This document shows positions 31,755 to 42,362 of a DNA stretch of 64,000 nt, one piece after another. Position numbers and translations under genes: made by a program. Below the pieces are notes generated by a model, which saw only the letters and a list, made by a program, of their open reading frames with translations, did not search any database and was not told where the DNA came from. The DNA comes from Lineus longissimus (taxonomy: Eukaryota > Nemertea > Pilidiophora > Heteronemertea > Lineidae). Numbering within the stretch: the first letter of the stretch is position 1; each line of letters starts with the position of its first letter. Where the stretch lies: contig NC_088314.1 of NCBI RefSeq assembly GCF_910592395.1, positions 4,464,001 to 4,528,000 on the forward strand, read 5' to 3'.

Positions 31755-31954
31755 TGCTCTGCTGATTTTTGTTGGGGAGGGGGGGCAAGGGGGAAAGATT
31801 TGTGTTTTTTTGAAGAATTTTTAAATTAGATCAAATAGCATGCTCAAAAAATATGCAGCAAAAGTTGATAGATGGATGGAAGGACAACTGGCATCTGAAC
31901 CATTTTGCACTCTAAGCTAACCAAATTATGATTTTTGAAATAACATTTGAAGTA

Positions 31955-31960
31955 AATAAA
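31955..31960 (+). terminator. Polyadenylation signal AATAAA for the SLC6 gene
   Basis: A canonical AATAAA lies about 200 bp after the stop codon and is followed by a T-rich stretch. It is the first plus-strand signal after the gene. Confidence 0.6.
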
Positions 31961-32798
31961 CTGCAATAACTCAAACTTGAGCGTCTCATCTTTTTTCAAT
32001 CTTGGTCACATGTCACCCTGCCTTCAATGTGTAAGTACAAAATGAATTGCCCCTTACCCTAAGCCATTGCACATCCTTTGCCAGCCCTCTCTATTGTAGA
32101 GTACGTGCCTGAATTCAAAGCACAGTGAGATAGAATTTCTGCTAGGACCAGAACAATCCTGATATCCCAGGTATATGAGGTTCTCATGAGCTACTCAAAG
32201 TAGGCTACTTGAGATACATAAGTTGCCTCAATGGCCAAGTTTGGCCTGTCTTCTAGAGCACAGGGAGATGGATCTATACCAAAGCAGAAGGGTCCCGTTG
32301 TTGTCCTAGGCTCATTGCTGCATCCGGTCCATCCCAGGCACATGGGCTGTATTAGATACATCAAAAATTCAATTTGATTAATCTGCATTTTTCCATGTCT
32401 ATTTACAGTTATCATTTTAGAGAGTTTTTAGTACATACCTCTGGCTTCGGACCTACTGAAAGGTCCGACTGATCACAGAATTATCATACATTTCCACAAT
32501 GTCTTCCAAGACATGAAAGATAAATCTCATTGATATCAGGAAAAGTACGTCTCAGTTCGGTGACCCAATTGGGTGAAATGTCATGACTGATTACAGCCCG
32601 AAACGTTCATTTTAACACTGTCCTCCAAGAAACCAATACCAGGAAGTACATTTCAGTTCGGTGACTGGCATCTGATCAGGTAAAATGTCCGCACTGATCA
32701 CAGGCTGCAGTTCATATTTCCACACTGTCTTCGCAGGAAACAAAGATAAATCTCATTGCGTTTTGATGCATTTCCCTGTCGATTCACTGACCGATCAT
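31961..32798. other. Convergent intergenic/3' UTR region with tandem units
   Basis: This lies between the tail-to-tail SLC6 and TAF3 genes. From about 32455 to 32760 three diverged units of roughly 100-130 bp share 'actgatcacag', 'tttccacactgtcttc', 'aaagataaatctcattg' and 'tcagttcggtgac'. The TAF3 3' end should fall here, but no clear minus-strand AATAAA was found. Confidence 0.6.
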
Positions 32799-35700
32799 TC
32801 ACTTGCCACGTTTCCTACCCCGAGCACCGCCACCCCCACGACCTTTTTTCTTGCTCTTCCTCTTCTCCAAGCAGCGGGGACAGTACCATTCAGTCTCTTC
32901 ATCAGGTTCCTCAGTAATGTCAACACAAGGCCTAAAGACAGAGAAGCTGCATTATATTCACACATTCAACTCAGTTATAACTTCACTAAACTGAATCTTA
33001 ACTAAATCAAAATATTTAAAAACCTTTGTGATGACCGACTAGCAGCTAACCAACCAATCTCACCGAAACAAGCTATTAACAGGTCTCAAATTACTGACCT
33101 CCCTGTTGTGAGGCAGAGGCATTTAATACTCGGCCACAGAGACTGGTATAGCATCATAACTCACCAATGATACCAATCATCACAGTCGTCACAACCAATC
33201 ATCGGACTGCCATCATCGGGCAAGGCACACGCTGGACAAATCCAGATTTTATTGCCTTCCTTATCCTGTAAAAAAGTAGTTCTTCTTATCGACCAGCACT
33301 CTTTTGAAATAGACAGGGGCTTGAATAAAACATTTCATTTCTTAACTTCTCATTTCATGAAAACTTTTATAGGGTTTTGTGAAAATGGACGTTATAAAGG
33401 AAGAGGAGCAATAAATAATTTCAGGCCAACAATTTCATAATTGAAACAGAATTTCTGTATAGGTACTCTAAACGACTCCAGCAACGCCTGCTATAACCTG
33501 CCATTCTAAACACAAAACGTTTCTATATTTCTTTTTGAATGAAGCCACTCAATCATAAGTAAGATTCTACCAGGTTGATCTGCATGGGGGAATTCAGAGG
33601 ACAAAATGAGAGCCATGCCTTACTTTGAAGAATGAGAACTTACCAAGCTTGTCCCAACTGTCTCTGTCGTAAGTGTCATTTTCTTTGAGCCCCCAGTAGC
33701 AGCAGCAGCAGCCTTTGCAGAAATGACCGTTGATGAAAACACGGCTGGTTTGGCCGCTTTGCTCGCTTTCTTTGCGCTTCCCTTCTGACCGTACTTGGAT
33801 GGAGGCATGGGAGGAATATCTGCAGGCGTCTGCTGAGCTTTTCCAGCTTTTCCTTTGGGTGTTTTTGGTGATGGCATGCCTTTTAGCTGGGCCTTTGTGA
33901 GGGGCTTTGAGGGGGGAGGTGGTGGTGGTGTAACCTTCTTTGGAGGGGATTTTTTAGGTTGAGGCTTCTTTCTGCCCCGAGGTGGTGTTGGTGGGGAGTC
34001 CGAGTCAGACTCAGATGATGTCGAGGATGGAGATGAGAGCTTTCTGCGAGGGGATGGTGATCTCCTGCGGGGCGATGGCGATGGGGATCTCCTGAATGGG
34101 GAATCCGAGGAGGAGCGACGTGAGGGTGAGCGAGATGGAGAGCGCCTGGGTGGAGAGGATGAGGGGGTGGGGGACTTTCTGAGGAGAGGAGAAGGAGACG
34201 AAGAAGAGGAATATGATCGAGCAGGGGACCTTGATGCAGAGCGTTTAACCAGATATGAATCTCGAGAGGAGTCATCTGACATAGATGGGGTTGATGGTCG
34301 CCTAGGAGGAGGTGAGGGGGAATGTCGAAAAGCAGCAGCTAATGCTTTAGCTTGAGGAGAGAGAACTGGGGGTGGTTTCTTGGCAGATCTTTTGTCGCCA
34401 TGGGGATTTTGTTTCATGAACCTTGGCGGCGATGGAGAGGGTGGAGCACGTCGGGCAAAAGGAGATGGAGACCGGGAGGGAGAACGACGATACTGTGGTG
34501 AAGGAGAGCGAGAGGGAGAGTGGGATGGGGATCTAGATATGTAGGGGGAGAGTGAACGAGTACGAGGGGATTGGGACTGCACAGACGATGGGGTAGGGGA
34601 ATGGTGTGAGGGTGGCAGTGGGGAGGGAGGAGGTGATGGACTAGGAGATCGCGAGGGAGAAGGGGAGTGAACTGGTGATGGCGTCCTCTGTCGAGGAGGT
34701 GTTGGGGGTGGAGGAGTTGGCACTCTCACTGGCTCCGGCTCAGGGGTGGGTGACCTTGGCTTCGGCGGTGGAATCTCATGGAGTGGTGCTGGTATATTTT
34801 TAATTACCCTAAAAGAAAAAAAATTTTGTATAATGTTTCAAGTTACCTAGCAGTATGTTTCGATGCCAACTTATGTATGTGTATGGGTATATGAGAAGTT
34901 GTGTAACATGGTACAAACACACACACATTGACAGCGAGAGTTGCCAGGTATTAGAAAATGACACTAGATTTAATCAAACCACTGGTGATTGTAAACTAAA
35001 TATCTGTGAATGGATGGCAAACACTGAAGAGGAAGCCAGAAAGTAAATTGAATGACAAATCAATCAATCAATCAATCAAGATGCATCCATTATAATTTGT
35101 AGAGGGGTAACTGTTCAAGTAGCTCTTAGCTGCAGTTCTAATCAATACAAGCCACTCACAATCGAGGTATGTCTGGTTTATCATCCCGCTTCTTCTTCTT
35201 GGAGGATTCTGGTTGCCTGTTGATGACGGTGACAGTAGACGTGGATGGACTGCCATCCCCACCTCCACCGATCTTCAATGTGATCTTTGGAACAAATGCA
35301 AGCTGAAAGGATACGATAATTTCATTACAAGACCGAGTTCATCACATAATATGTCCGGCAAAATAAGCGCAAACATTCAAATCAATCGAGAAGACTAGGT
35401 CAGGAAGTTGTCAATTCAAATATGCATTATACAATAGGAAAAGGAACTTCCCATTGAAGCTTGGCCTATGGCCCTTCACGTAGGGCTGGAGCCCCTCGTT
35501 TCACTAGCTGTAATTCACTGAACCTTCTGCAAGCACGAGATGTCCAAGCAACCAGCCTTGACAGGAATGATCTAGACCTATACTGATAGACTTGTACCTT
35601 TCCAGCCTTCTTCTCCTGCTTCCTTCTTTTCCTCTCTTCCTTGTCTTTATCTTTATCCTTGTTTTTCTTCTTCTTCTCCTTATCTTTCTTCTTGTTTTTC

Positions 35701-38700
35701 TTGTGAGATTTGTCCTGGATGAAAAGAAAAATAAGTAAACAACCTGCTCACACAAAAACCCACCTTGAAACACGTGAATTCTGGTAGGTACACAGGATAA
35801 AAACTTGATTTGAACATATCGGATTCCAATACCTTCTACTAGATTGTAAACCTGGGATCATGGTCATCAACATGACTTACACTACACAGCAAGGGACATG
35901 AGTCCTACAAGCGGAACAATCCAAGGTTCAAAGAAAAGATTTTTTCAATAGCATGAAAATACCAAAGTGTTTTCTTGGAAATCTTCCCTACCTTGCCCAC
36001 TCTGATGATTGTTGGTATATCAGTGCCAATGCCTATCTTGAGACGCTGTATCGGTGGTGGCATGTCCACCCTCTCTTCCTCAGAGCTGTCTGTGAACATA
36101 GGTTCTGCCTTCCGAGATGGCTGAACAGGAGGAGGCTGGGTTGGAGACATGTCAACCTTAAAAACAAATGGATTTTAAATTTTAACTGACAGAGAAACCA
36201 GGCATGTCCTCCAACATGTCCAAGGTGCATGCAAGGGTTATCAGACAAGTATCCAGGTTAACTAGTCAAAAGTCTCCACTGTAGGATTGAGTAGGACAGT
36301 CCACCACAATCGTGCTTACTTGCATTACCGGTACATGTATTTGTGATTGTTCATGGAACAAAATGCATATTTCTAAGAAAATGAACAGTTCTAAGAACAT
36401 TTCAAACTGAAGGGTTAGCTCTGATAGTTACCCTTGGCAGTGGCCCAGCATGTCCTGGTGGAGATGGCATGGGTGATGTTTTTGGCGTCTCTGAGAAATC
36501 ATACACGCTCAGCTTCTGCTCCGGCAATTTGGCAAACGTCGGTAACTTTGGTAGCGAATCAAACATACTCGGTGTCGTTTCCTCCCAGGATTTCTCCATC
36601 AGTTTATCTTTCAGTTTATCCTTCACAGCCTTTTTACCATTCTTCTTAGACTTGCCCTTTCTGCCCTCATCACCAGCAGGCTCATCCTCATCATCCTGAG
36701 AAGACAGAGTCTGCAACACCGAGGCAATCGAGTCCTCAATCGATACTCTACTATCACGGCCCTTGAATGATTGGAAATCCAACGGTTTAATAAGCGGTAC
36801 TAACATTTCTTTAGACTTTGGTGTTGGAGGATTTGGAGGTTTTAGCGAACTGCCCACCTCTTTATGAGGAGTCTCCCTCTCCATGTCAGACACACCAGAT
36901 TTATCGGAAACCAACATCGCAACCTCATCATCATCCTCACTATCCTCTTCTGAAAACGCAACCGTGCTGAAGTCCATGTTGAGAACATCGTCGATGGTTC
37001 CTGCAATGGATGCCAAACGCGCATCAGACGCTGCTTTATCAACTTTTTTATTTGGGTCAAAGTCAATAACCAAACCAGGTTCGGGTGAATCATCACCACC
37101 ATAGGAACCAGTCTGTTCAAACCTCCTAACGGGCGACGGGACACTTTTCGGTGGCGATAGGCTGTGCATATCAGCCAATGCTGTCAGAGGCAATGAAGAC
37201 GACTCACTTGGACCTTTCTTGTTGACAGTTAAGTCCATCGGCTCCTGTGAGTTAACATCTTCCTTGAGTTTCGGGCTTGTCCCACGTGGTGACCTGGACC
37301 GTGGAGACTTACCACCACGTGGCGACGACACTGTACGTACAGGTTTAGGGATGATCAAGGGAGAGGATAACCTGGGAGACCTTGGACGTTTATCACGTTC
37401 CACAGCTTTACTATGTGGAGATGGTGGTCGAGGATTTGACTTGGAAGAATCCTTCTTGTCCTTGCGATGACGATCTCTATCCTTTGAACTCTTTGATCTC
37501 TCCTTGCTCTCTGATCTCCTCTCCTTGCTATCCGACTTTCTATCCCTACTCTCAGATTTACTTTTCAGCCAATCTTTCTCCTTGTTCTCCTTCTCTTTTC
37601 CGTGTTCCCGGTCTTTCTTTTTATCTTTACTCCTTGAACCATCCCTATCCTTCGAACCATCCTTGTTTCTTGAACCATCCCTATCCTTTGAACCATCCTT
37701 ACTCCTAGAACCGTCCTTGCTCCTGGATCCATCCTTGCTCCTGGAACCGTTCTTGCTCCTGGAACCATCCTTGCTCCTTGAACTGTCCTTGCTCCTGGAA
37801 CCGTCCTTGCTCCTGGAACCATCCTTGCTCCTGGAACCATCCTTGCTCCTGGAACCATCCTTGCCCCTTGAACCATCCTTGCTTCTTGAACCATCCTTAC
37901 TTCGTGACTTGTCCTTACTCCTTGACTTGTCCTTGCCATCGCGACGTTCCTTACTATCTTCACGCGGGCTTCCTGTATCATTCAAAGTTTCCAAGTGTTC
38001 AATACCGGACAAGAGAGCATCCAATCCTGCAGTACTAGAGCTGCCTCCACTAGGTCCCCTGCCAGGAAGTCTATAATCCCGCGAGGATGGCTTCAGTTGT
38101 CTTATCGTCTGTGGAGGAGTCCTGGAATCAGGTAGCTTGCCCATATTTCTGGTAGGGGTGAGTACGCCGTAGGCGGTCATTGCAACACTTGTCATCTCAT
38201 ACATGGAGTGACCAGCTTCATCAGGAAGATTGAAATTGATCCTGAAAGTTCATAAAAGTTTGTCAAACACGATAGGCACGGCACAAGTCAGGGGTGGCTC
38301 TGTGTTTCAAAATATTTTGCAATCAACAACTTTGAAATAGAATAACAGGAGATATCATACCCATGTTCACGAACAAGGTTATTTACAAACAAGTTCATCC
38401 ACAACCTTGTATTCGCTCTGCAGGTGGAAGTTCATTTAGCTCTAACAAACCTGGTCACCAGTGGACATGTCCCCATGCAAACCATGTTCTAATGGTTGCA
38501 GATATGTCGATTTATGACCAGGTTGATAAGAGCCAGATCTATATTTGTCTAACTTGTTGGATCCCTGAATACCAGAACGGATTATTTGGCACCATTCAGT
38601 CAAAAGGAGAACAGTAGCTGACGTGACTTTTTGAGCAGATTTCAAGACCAGATTGAAATGAATAATGAAGAGAAACATCACCGCACGAATTCACTGATAG

Positions 38701-39788
38701 TCCAGGGTCGGGATGAATCTCTTTTATTTACCTACCTGGCTCTCTTGGCAGAAGGAAGTTCAGGGCTTGGATATGGACGCTTCTCAGAGAGAGACTTTGC
38801 AATGTCATGTTCACTGGATGATGTGGGCATTTCAGATTTTGGAGAACCAACGGGGCTCGCATCATCTTCATCTGGAGGTGAAATACACAATCACATGAGT
38901 GAAAACATAAGAAGAAATCTGTTTAAAGCACAAACTCTTTTTAAGGACTAAGACACTGTGATAAAGATTAGTCACTGACAGACACTGTGATATAGAGAAA
39001 CAATAGAGAAACAGACAGGTGTTTCTCATGTCCTGGATTGTATACCAATACACACCTCCCCAATCTCGGTTGATCACTGGAAGATGCTCATGGATGTACT
39101 CGGGTCTGTGTCGCAGTTCTTTGCTCCCTGGTTTAGGAAAGTGTAGGTTGTCTGGTTTTGAGACTGGAAAGGCCACCTCATCTTTTGGATATGGAACATT
39201 CTCAGCAAAGTACTTGAGATATTCTTCCAATTCTCCCAGTGGAATTCCTTGGTGTGCAAATGCTAACGCAACATCATCCAGATTAGGATCAGTCCTACCA
39301 ACTGAAATATTAAACAAAATACAGCCAAGATTAATTTGAAGGTTCAAATACAATACGATAGACAACTGCCTAATCATTATTGTGTTTCATATTTGTGTTT
39401 CACGACGTTGTTCAAAATGCCACGGTGATAACAAGGACAGGGGAAAACAATAGGTTGTGCAACTATTGTTACTGCAATCGTCCATGCATCACTGCATGCA
39501 AGATACATCACCATCGGGCATCTATTGACTATTGACCTATTAGCTATTCCGGGCCAGTATTCGATTTTTGGATGGAGGCTCGGAGTCGGACTAATAGCTG
39601 TGTGCACTTATTTGTTACTCACACTGTTCACTGTATCGATGTGTAGACTTCCCCAATTCTGTAACATATCTTTCCAAGATATCTGTAAGCATCTCAAGAG
39701 GGCTCGAGTGCACAGCATGCCAGCCGAGCTGTTGGCAGATTTGGGCAACAGCAACCCTTATCACATGCCGGCAATATTCTTCACTCAT
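32799..39788 (-). CDS. TAF3: Transcription initiation factor TFIID subunit 3 (TAF3)
   Basis: Ten exons, 5' to 3': 39788-39623, 39301-39056, 38871-38736, 38241-36432, 36156-35992, 35714-35598, 35302-35160, 34808-33644, 33265-33165 and 32931-32799. All phases agree and give 1393 residues. Human TAF3 has 929 and the fly orthologue is nearer this length. The N terminus is a histone fold (VAVAQICQQLGWHAV, HRYSEQFGRTDPNLDDVA), the TAF10-pairing part of TFIID. The C terminus is a PHD finger with CPAC, CDDC, YHWPC and CPRC. It keeps the Trp and Met (KIWICP, GSPMIGCDD) that bind H3K4me3 in human TAF3. Between them lie long disordered Ser/Arg/Lys-rich stretches. The protein is nuclear and recruits TFIID to active promoters. 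The gene faces ARL6 across 752 bp. Confidence 0.95.
33165..33265 (-). other. TAF3: TAF3 PHD finger exon (N-terminal two thirds)
   Basis: The exon encodes the first zinc ligands (CPAC, CDDC) plus the H3K4me3-contact segment with PDDGSPMIG and DDWYH. The last exon (32799-32931) supplies PCVDI, WYCPRC and a basic Lys/Gly/Arg tail. The ligand pattern is complete Cys4-His-Cys3, so binding should be retained. Confidence 0.9.
33644..34808 (-). other. TAF3: TAF3 exon 8: SR-like Ser/Pro/Arg-rich disordered region
   Basis: 388 codons dominated by SPSPSRSPSP, SRSPSR and RRSPSPSPRRR runs, followed by a Lys/Pro/Ala-rich part. The composition resembles the RS domains of splicing factors. The open frames on the opposite strand are shadows of this low complexity. 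Confidence 0.85.
36432..38241 (-). other. TAF3: TAF3 exon 4 with 18-bp tandem coding repeat
   Basis: A single exon of 603 codons. Positions of about 37640-37930 encode roughly 15 tandem hexapeptides of the type SRSKDG, from an 18-bp DNA repeat that has drifted slightly (RGKDGS, RSKNGS, RDGSRN). Acidic and Lys-rich segments follow, including EEDSEDDDE. The array is purely low complexity and probably varies in length. Confidence 0.85.
39623..39788 (-). other. TAF3: TAF3 first coding exon: histone-fold start
   Basis: Fifty-five codons beginning MSEEYCRHVIRVAVAQICQQ, matching the human start MCESYSRSLLRVSVAQICQA. The donor after GAACAGT is GTGAGT. The remaining histone-fold helices are in 39056-39301. 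Confidence 0.92.
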
Positions 39789-40540
39789 TTTGCTTTTTCT
39801 CGTATTCTACAGTTTCAAATTACATGAAATTTGGTGCACAATTGCCCCAAACATTACTGAAGCGAATGCACTACACAACACATCTATTTTATATATTCCA
39901 GATGTGTTTAACCGACAAAATATTTTGTTTTTATCAAAGATTTCCAGATTTGTCTACCATATTGGACGCGCATGCGCACTTCGGGAGATTTTCAGTTTTC
40001 TGATGCATTGTGGGAGAAATTCCATGATTTCCTTCCGTCTAGAAAAGATGTAGAATCTGTGACATTTCTTCCCAAACTTGTCGTTTATTGATCTAAATCC
40101 GTCCTGAATATACAATCGTCGACATTGATTTGTTGCAATAGTGCTCATCTTGTTTCAGAACATCTGGTACATCGAGGAAACGTCCATAGTTCGAGAAAAA
40201 CGAGAAAGCATCACTGGTCACCAGGGACATCAAACAGTAACAGTACACTGTTGTGTACATTTTGTACACATAAAAGTGTGTGCATTGTTAGTTGCCAGAA
40301 ATTCCAGGTTTCATGAACACTGGTTGTCATTCAACAACAAGGAAGTTAACTTAGTCTTGTCTACAATTTCAATTGTGGGAAAGGATTTTGTGCCTCGCAT
40401 GCATTCAGCAATTGACATTCACATTGCTCGCCAGTAATATGAATTCAGAACTGAGGTGAATGAAAGTCCCATACTTGACAATATCTCATATCTGTTTACA
40501 AGAGTGACATTTCTTTGCATCCTACAGACATATTTGCAAC
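39789..40540. promoter_or_regulatory. TAF3-ARL6 bidirectional promoter with NRF1-type site
   Basis: The genes diverge across 752 bp. Positions 39968-39978 read GCGCATGCGCA, the palindromic NRF1 consensus core. It is followed by 'gcattgtgggaga', also typical of TATA-less housekeeping promoters. A possible splice acceptor (ag at 40526-40527) sits 13 bp before the ARL6 ATG, so ARL6 may have an intron in its 5' UTR. Confidence 0.6.
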
Positions 40541-41107
40541 ATGGGATTCTTTGATAAATTACAAAAATGGCTTGGACTTTCTAAAAAGGAAGCAAACATA
40601 CTGGTCATTGGATTGGACAATAGCGGAAAAACGACAATCATCAATCGTTTAAAACCGCGACAAGAACAGCGAGATGTTGTCCCAACTGTTGGCTTCAGCG
40701 TGGAAAAATTTCAGACCAGTACACTTGCTTTCACAGCATTTGACATGTCAGGGCAAGGACGATATCGCAATCTGTGGGAGCATTACTACAAGGAATGTCA
40801 TGGAATTATCTTCGTGATCGCCAGCAACGATAAGATGCGAATGGTTGTGGCCAAGGATGAATTGGAGAGCTTACTAGCAAGTCCTGATATAAAGAAACGT
40901 CGCATTCCTATCCTGTTCTTTGCTAATAAGATGGATTTACGGGAATCATTGTCAAGTGTAAAGTGTTCTAATATTATGGGACTGGAAAACATCAGTGATA
41001 AGCCATGGCATATCTGTGCCAGTAATGCTTTGACTGGAGAAGGACTAGACTCTGGGTTTGATTGGTTAACAGATCAACTCAAAGCAGTTTTAAACCAACC
41101 AAAATAA
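40541..41107 (+). CDS. ARL6: ADP-ribosylation factor-like GTPase 6 (ARL6/BBS3), intronless
   Basis: One uninterrupted reading frame of 188 residues; human ARL6 has 186. It matches human ARL6 along its whole length, notably [51 protein letters not shown] and DKPWHICAS. The P-loop is at residues 24-31 with Thr31, switch II DMSGQG at 68-73, NKMD at 129-132 and CAS at 149-151. All nucleotide-binding residues are intact. ARL6-GTP recruits the BBSome coat to membranes at the ciliary base. Absence of introns in the coding part is notable, because the human gene has several. The frame shows no decay, so it is taken as functional. Confidence 0.95.
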   Translation: MGFFDKLQKWLGLSKKEANILVIGLDNSGKTTIINRLKPRQEQRDVVPTVGFSVEKFQTSTLAFTAFDMSGQGRYRNLWEHYYKECHGIIFVIASNDKMRMVVAKDELESLLASPDIKKRRIPILFFANKMDLRESLSSVKCSNIMGLENISDKPWHICASNALTGEGLDSGFDWLTDQLKAVLNQPK

Positions 41108-41720
41108 TGTCTGATGAATTGAGTTACATGCTATGATGACAAAAGGATACCAGCCATAACTTGGGCATGGGTCATTCATGAATTAATTTTCACCAGTATC
41201 TATCGGGAGTGATTGAGGTTTCGTTAATCGTATGGTTTTGCTACAAGTACATTTTGATTCAAATTTACAAGAGACTAAACACTGTGATACATGTAGGACT
41301 ATTAACACAAGTGTGGTGAAAACTGGTTCATTTATTTATGAATGGCCTGCTCTATCTGATTGAGCAAATTTTGGATTCACTTTTGATAACATGTACTGGT
41401 AGTGGTAATTAGGACCAAGCTTTCAAGATTGTTCCCAGAACTTTAATTTCTTTGTGACACTGCTGAAACGTTACATGGGGTCATGGGCACATGTGCATTG
41501 AATCACTCTGTAGTCTATATTTACCCCAGTAAGTTTGAGTTTCAAGTGTAACATGCACCACATCATTGAAACTGATCATTACAAGTACGGTACTGTGACG
41601 TGTTCGATGTACATGTACATGTAAAAATCCAGTCTACTCTATGTATTAGTATTGTATTCTTTGTACCCGGTTCTACGTGTAGTGCTCTATTGTCGAACTG
41701 TTCCATCCTGAACATATTTC

Positions 41721-41726
41721 AATAAA
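41721..41726 (+). terminator. Polyadenylation signal AATAAA for ARL6
   Basis: AATAAA lies about 615 bp after the ARL6 stop, followed by a T/G-rich stretch (tgttgatatttgatggattt), as expected for a cleavage site. Confidence 0.7.
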
Positions 41727-42356
41727 TGTTGATATTTGATGGATTTGTTGGTCTTGTTCAACTGTGGTAACCATGGCAATGCGTCTTGTTTAACTAGCAA
41801 TGCCAAGTCCTGCATGTTATTCACATGCATTGAAACCCAATGACGGATAATTGACACTCCATGATTGACTAACGGCCGACAAGCACTCGAACTGGAACTG
41901 GAGATCCTTTACTATCATCCTTACAGAACATGTGTTCTATAACAGTAGTCAAATTAAAAGGATAGCCTGGTAGTTGACACTGCTGTCTCCCAGGTATTAG
42001 GGCCCGCAACAATCCAGGATCGTATTTCTGGATGAAGCAGCACTAAAATTCCTGGCTCTTCAGAACAAGTTTGAGACTTCATGAAGTCTGTCAGATGAGA
42101 CCAAAAGCCGTGGTCCCTTGTACCGGAATAACTATGCCAGGGAAGTACATGTACATGTAAGACCCCACATAGGTGGACAGTAGACTGAAGTGGACTCCTT
42201 ATACCTTGGGCATAAATCCAAAAGGGTTACAATGCCGGTAATGATTATGATGATGATGATGATGATTATGAAAATGACTAAACTAGTGAGCAAAGCACTC
42301 AACTGGGATTAGGAAACAAATAAACAGAAACAAAAATTTAATGAAAAATGAGCAAA
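41727..42356. other. Short convergent intergenic spacer
   Basis: Sequence between the ARL6 and MAGI 3' ends. It contains a (GAT)n run at about 42247-42266 and 'acatgtac' repeats. Nothing coding is seen. Confidence 0.6.
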
Positions 42357-42362
42357 TTTATT
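42357..42362 (-). terminator. MAGI: Candidate polyadenylation signal for the MAGI gene
   Basis: TTTATT on the plus strand is AATAAA on the minus strand, and it is the farthest good signal before ARL6. Use of it implies a 3' UTR of about 4.4 kb. An earlier signal near 44971 is also possible. Confidence 0.4.

Noticed and set aside
37504-38076. 190-codon plus-strand open frame rich in Leu/Glu/Pro
   Set aside because: It is the antisense of the TAF3 18-bp coding repeat. Its periodicity follows from the array and it has no start context or splice logic.
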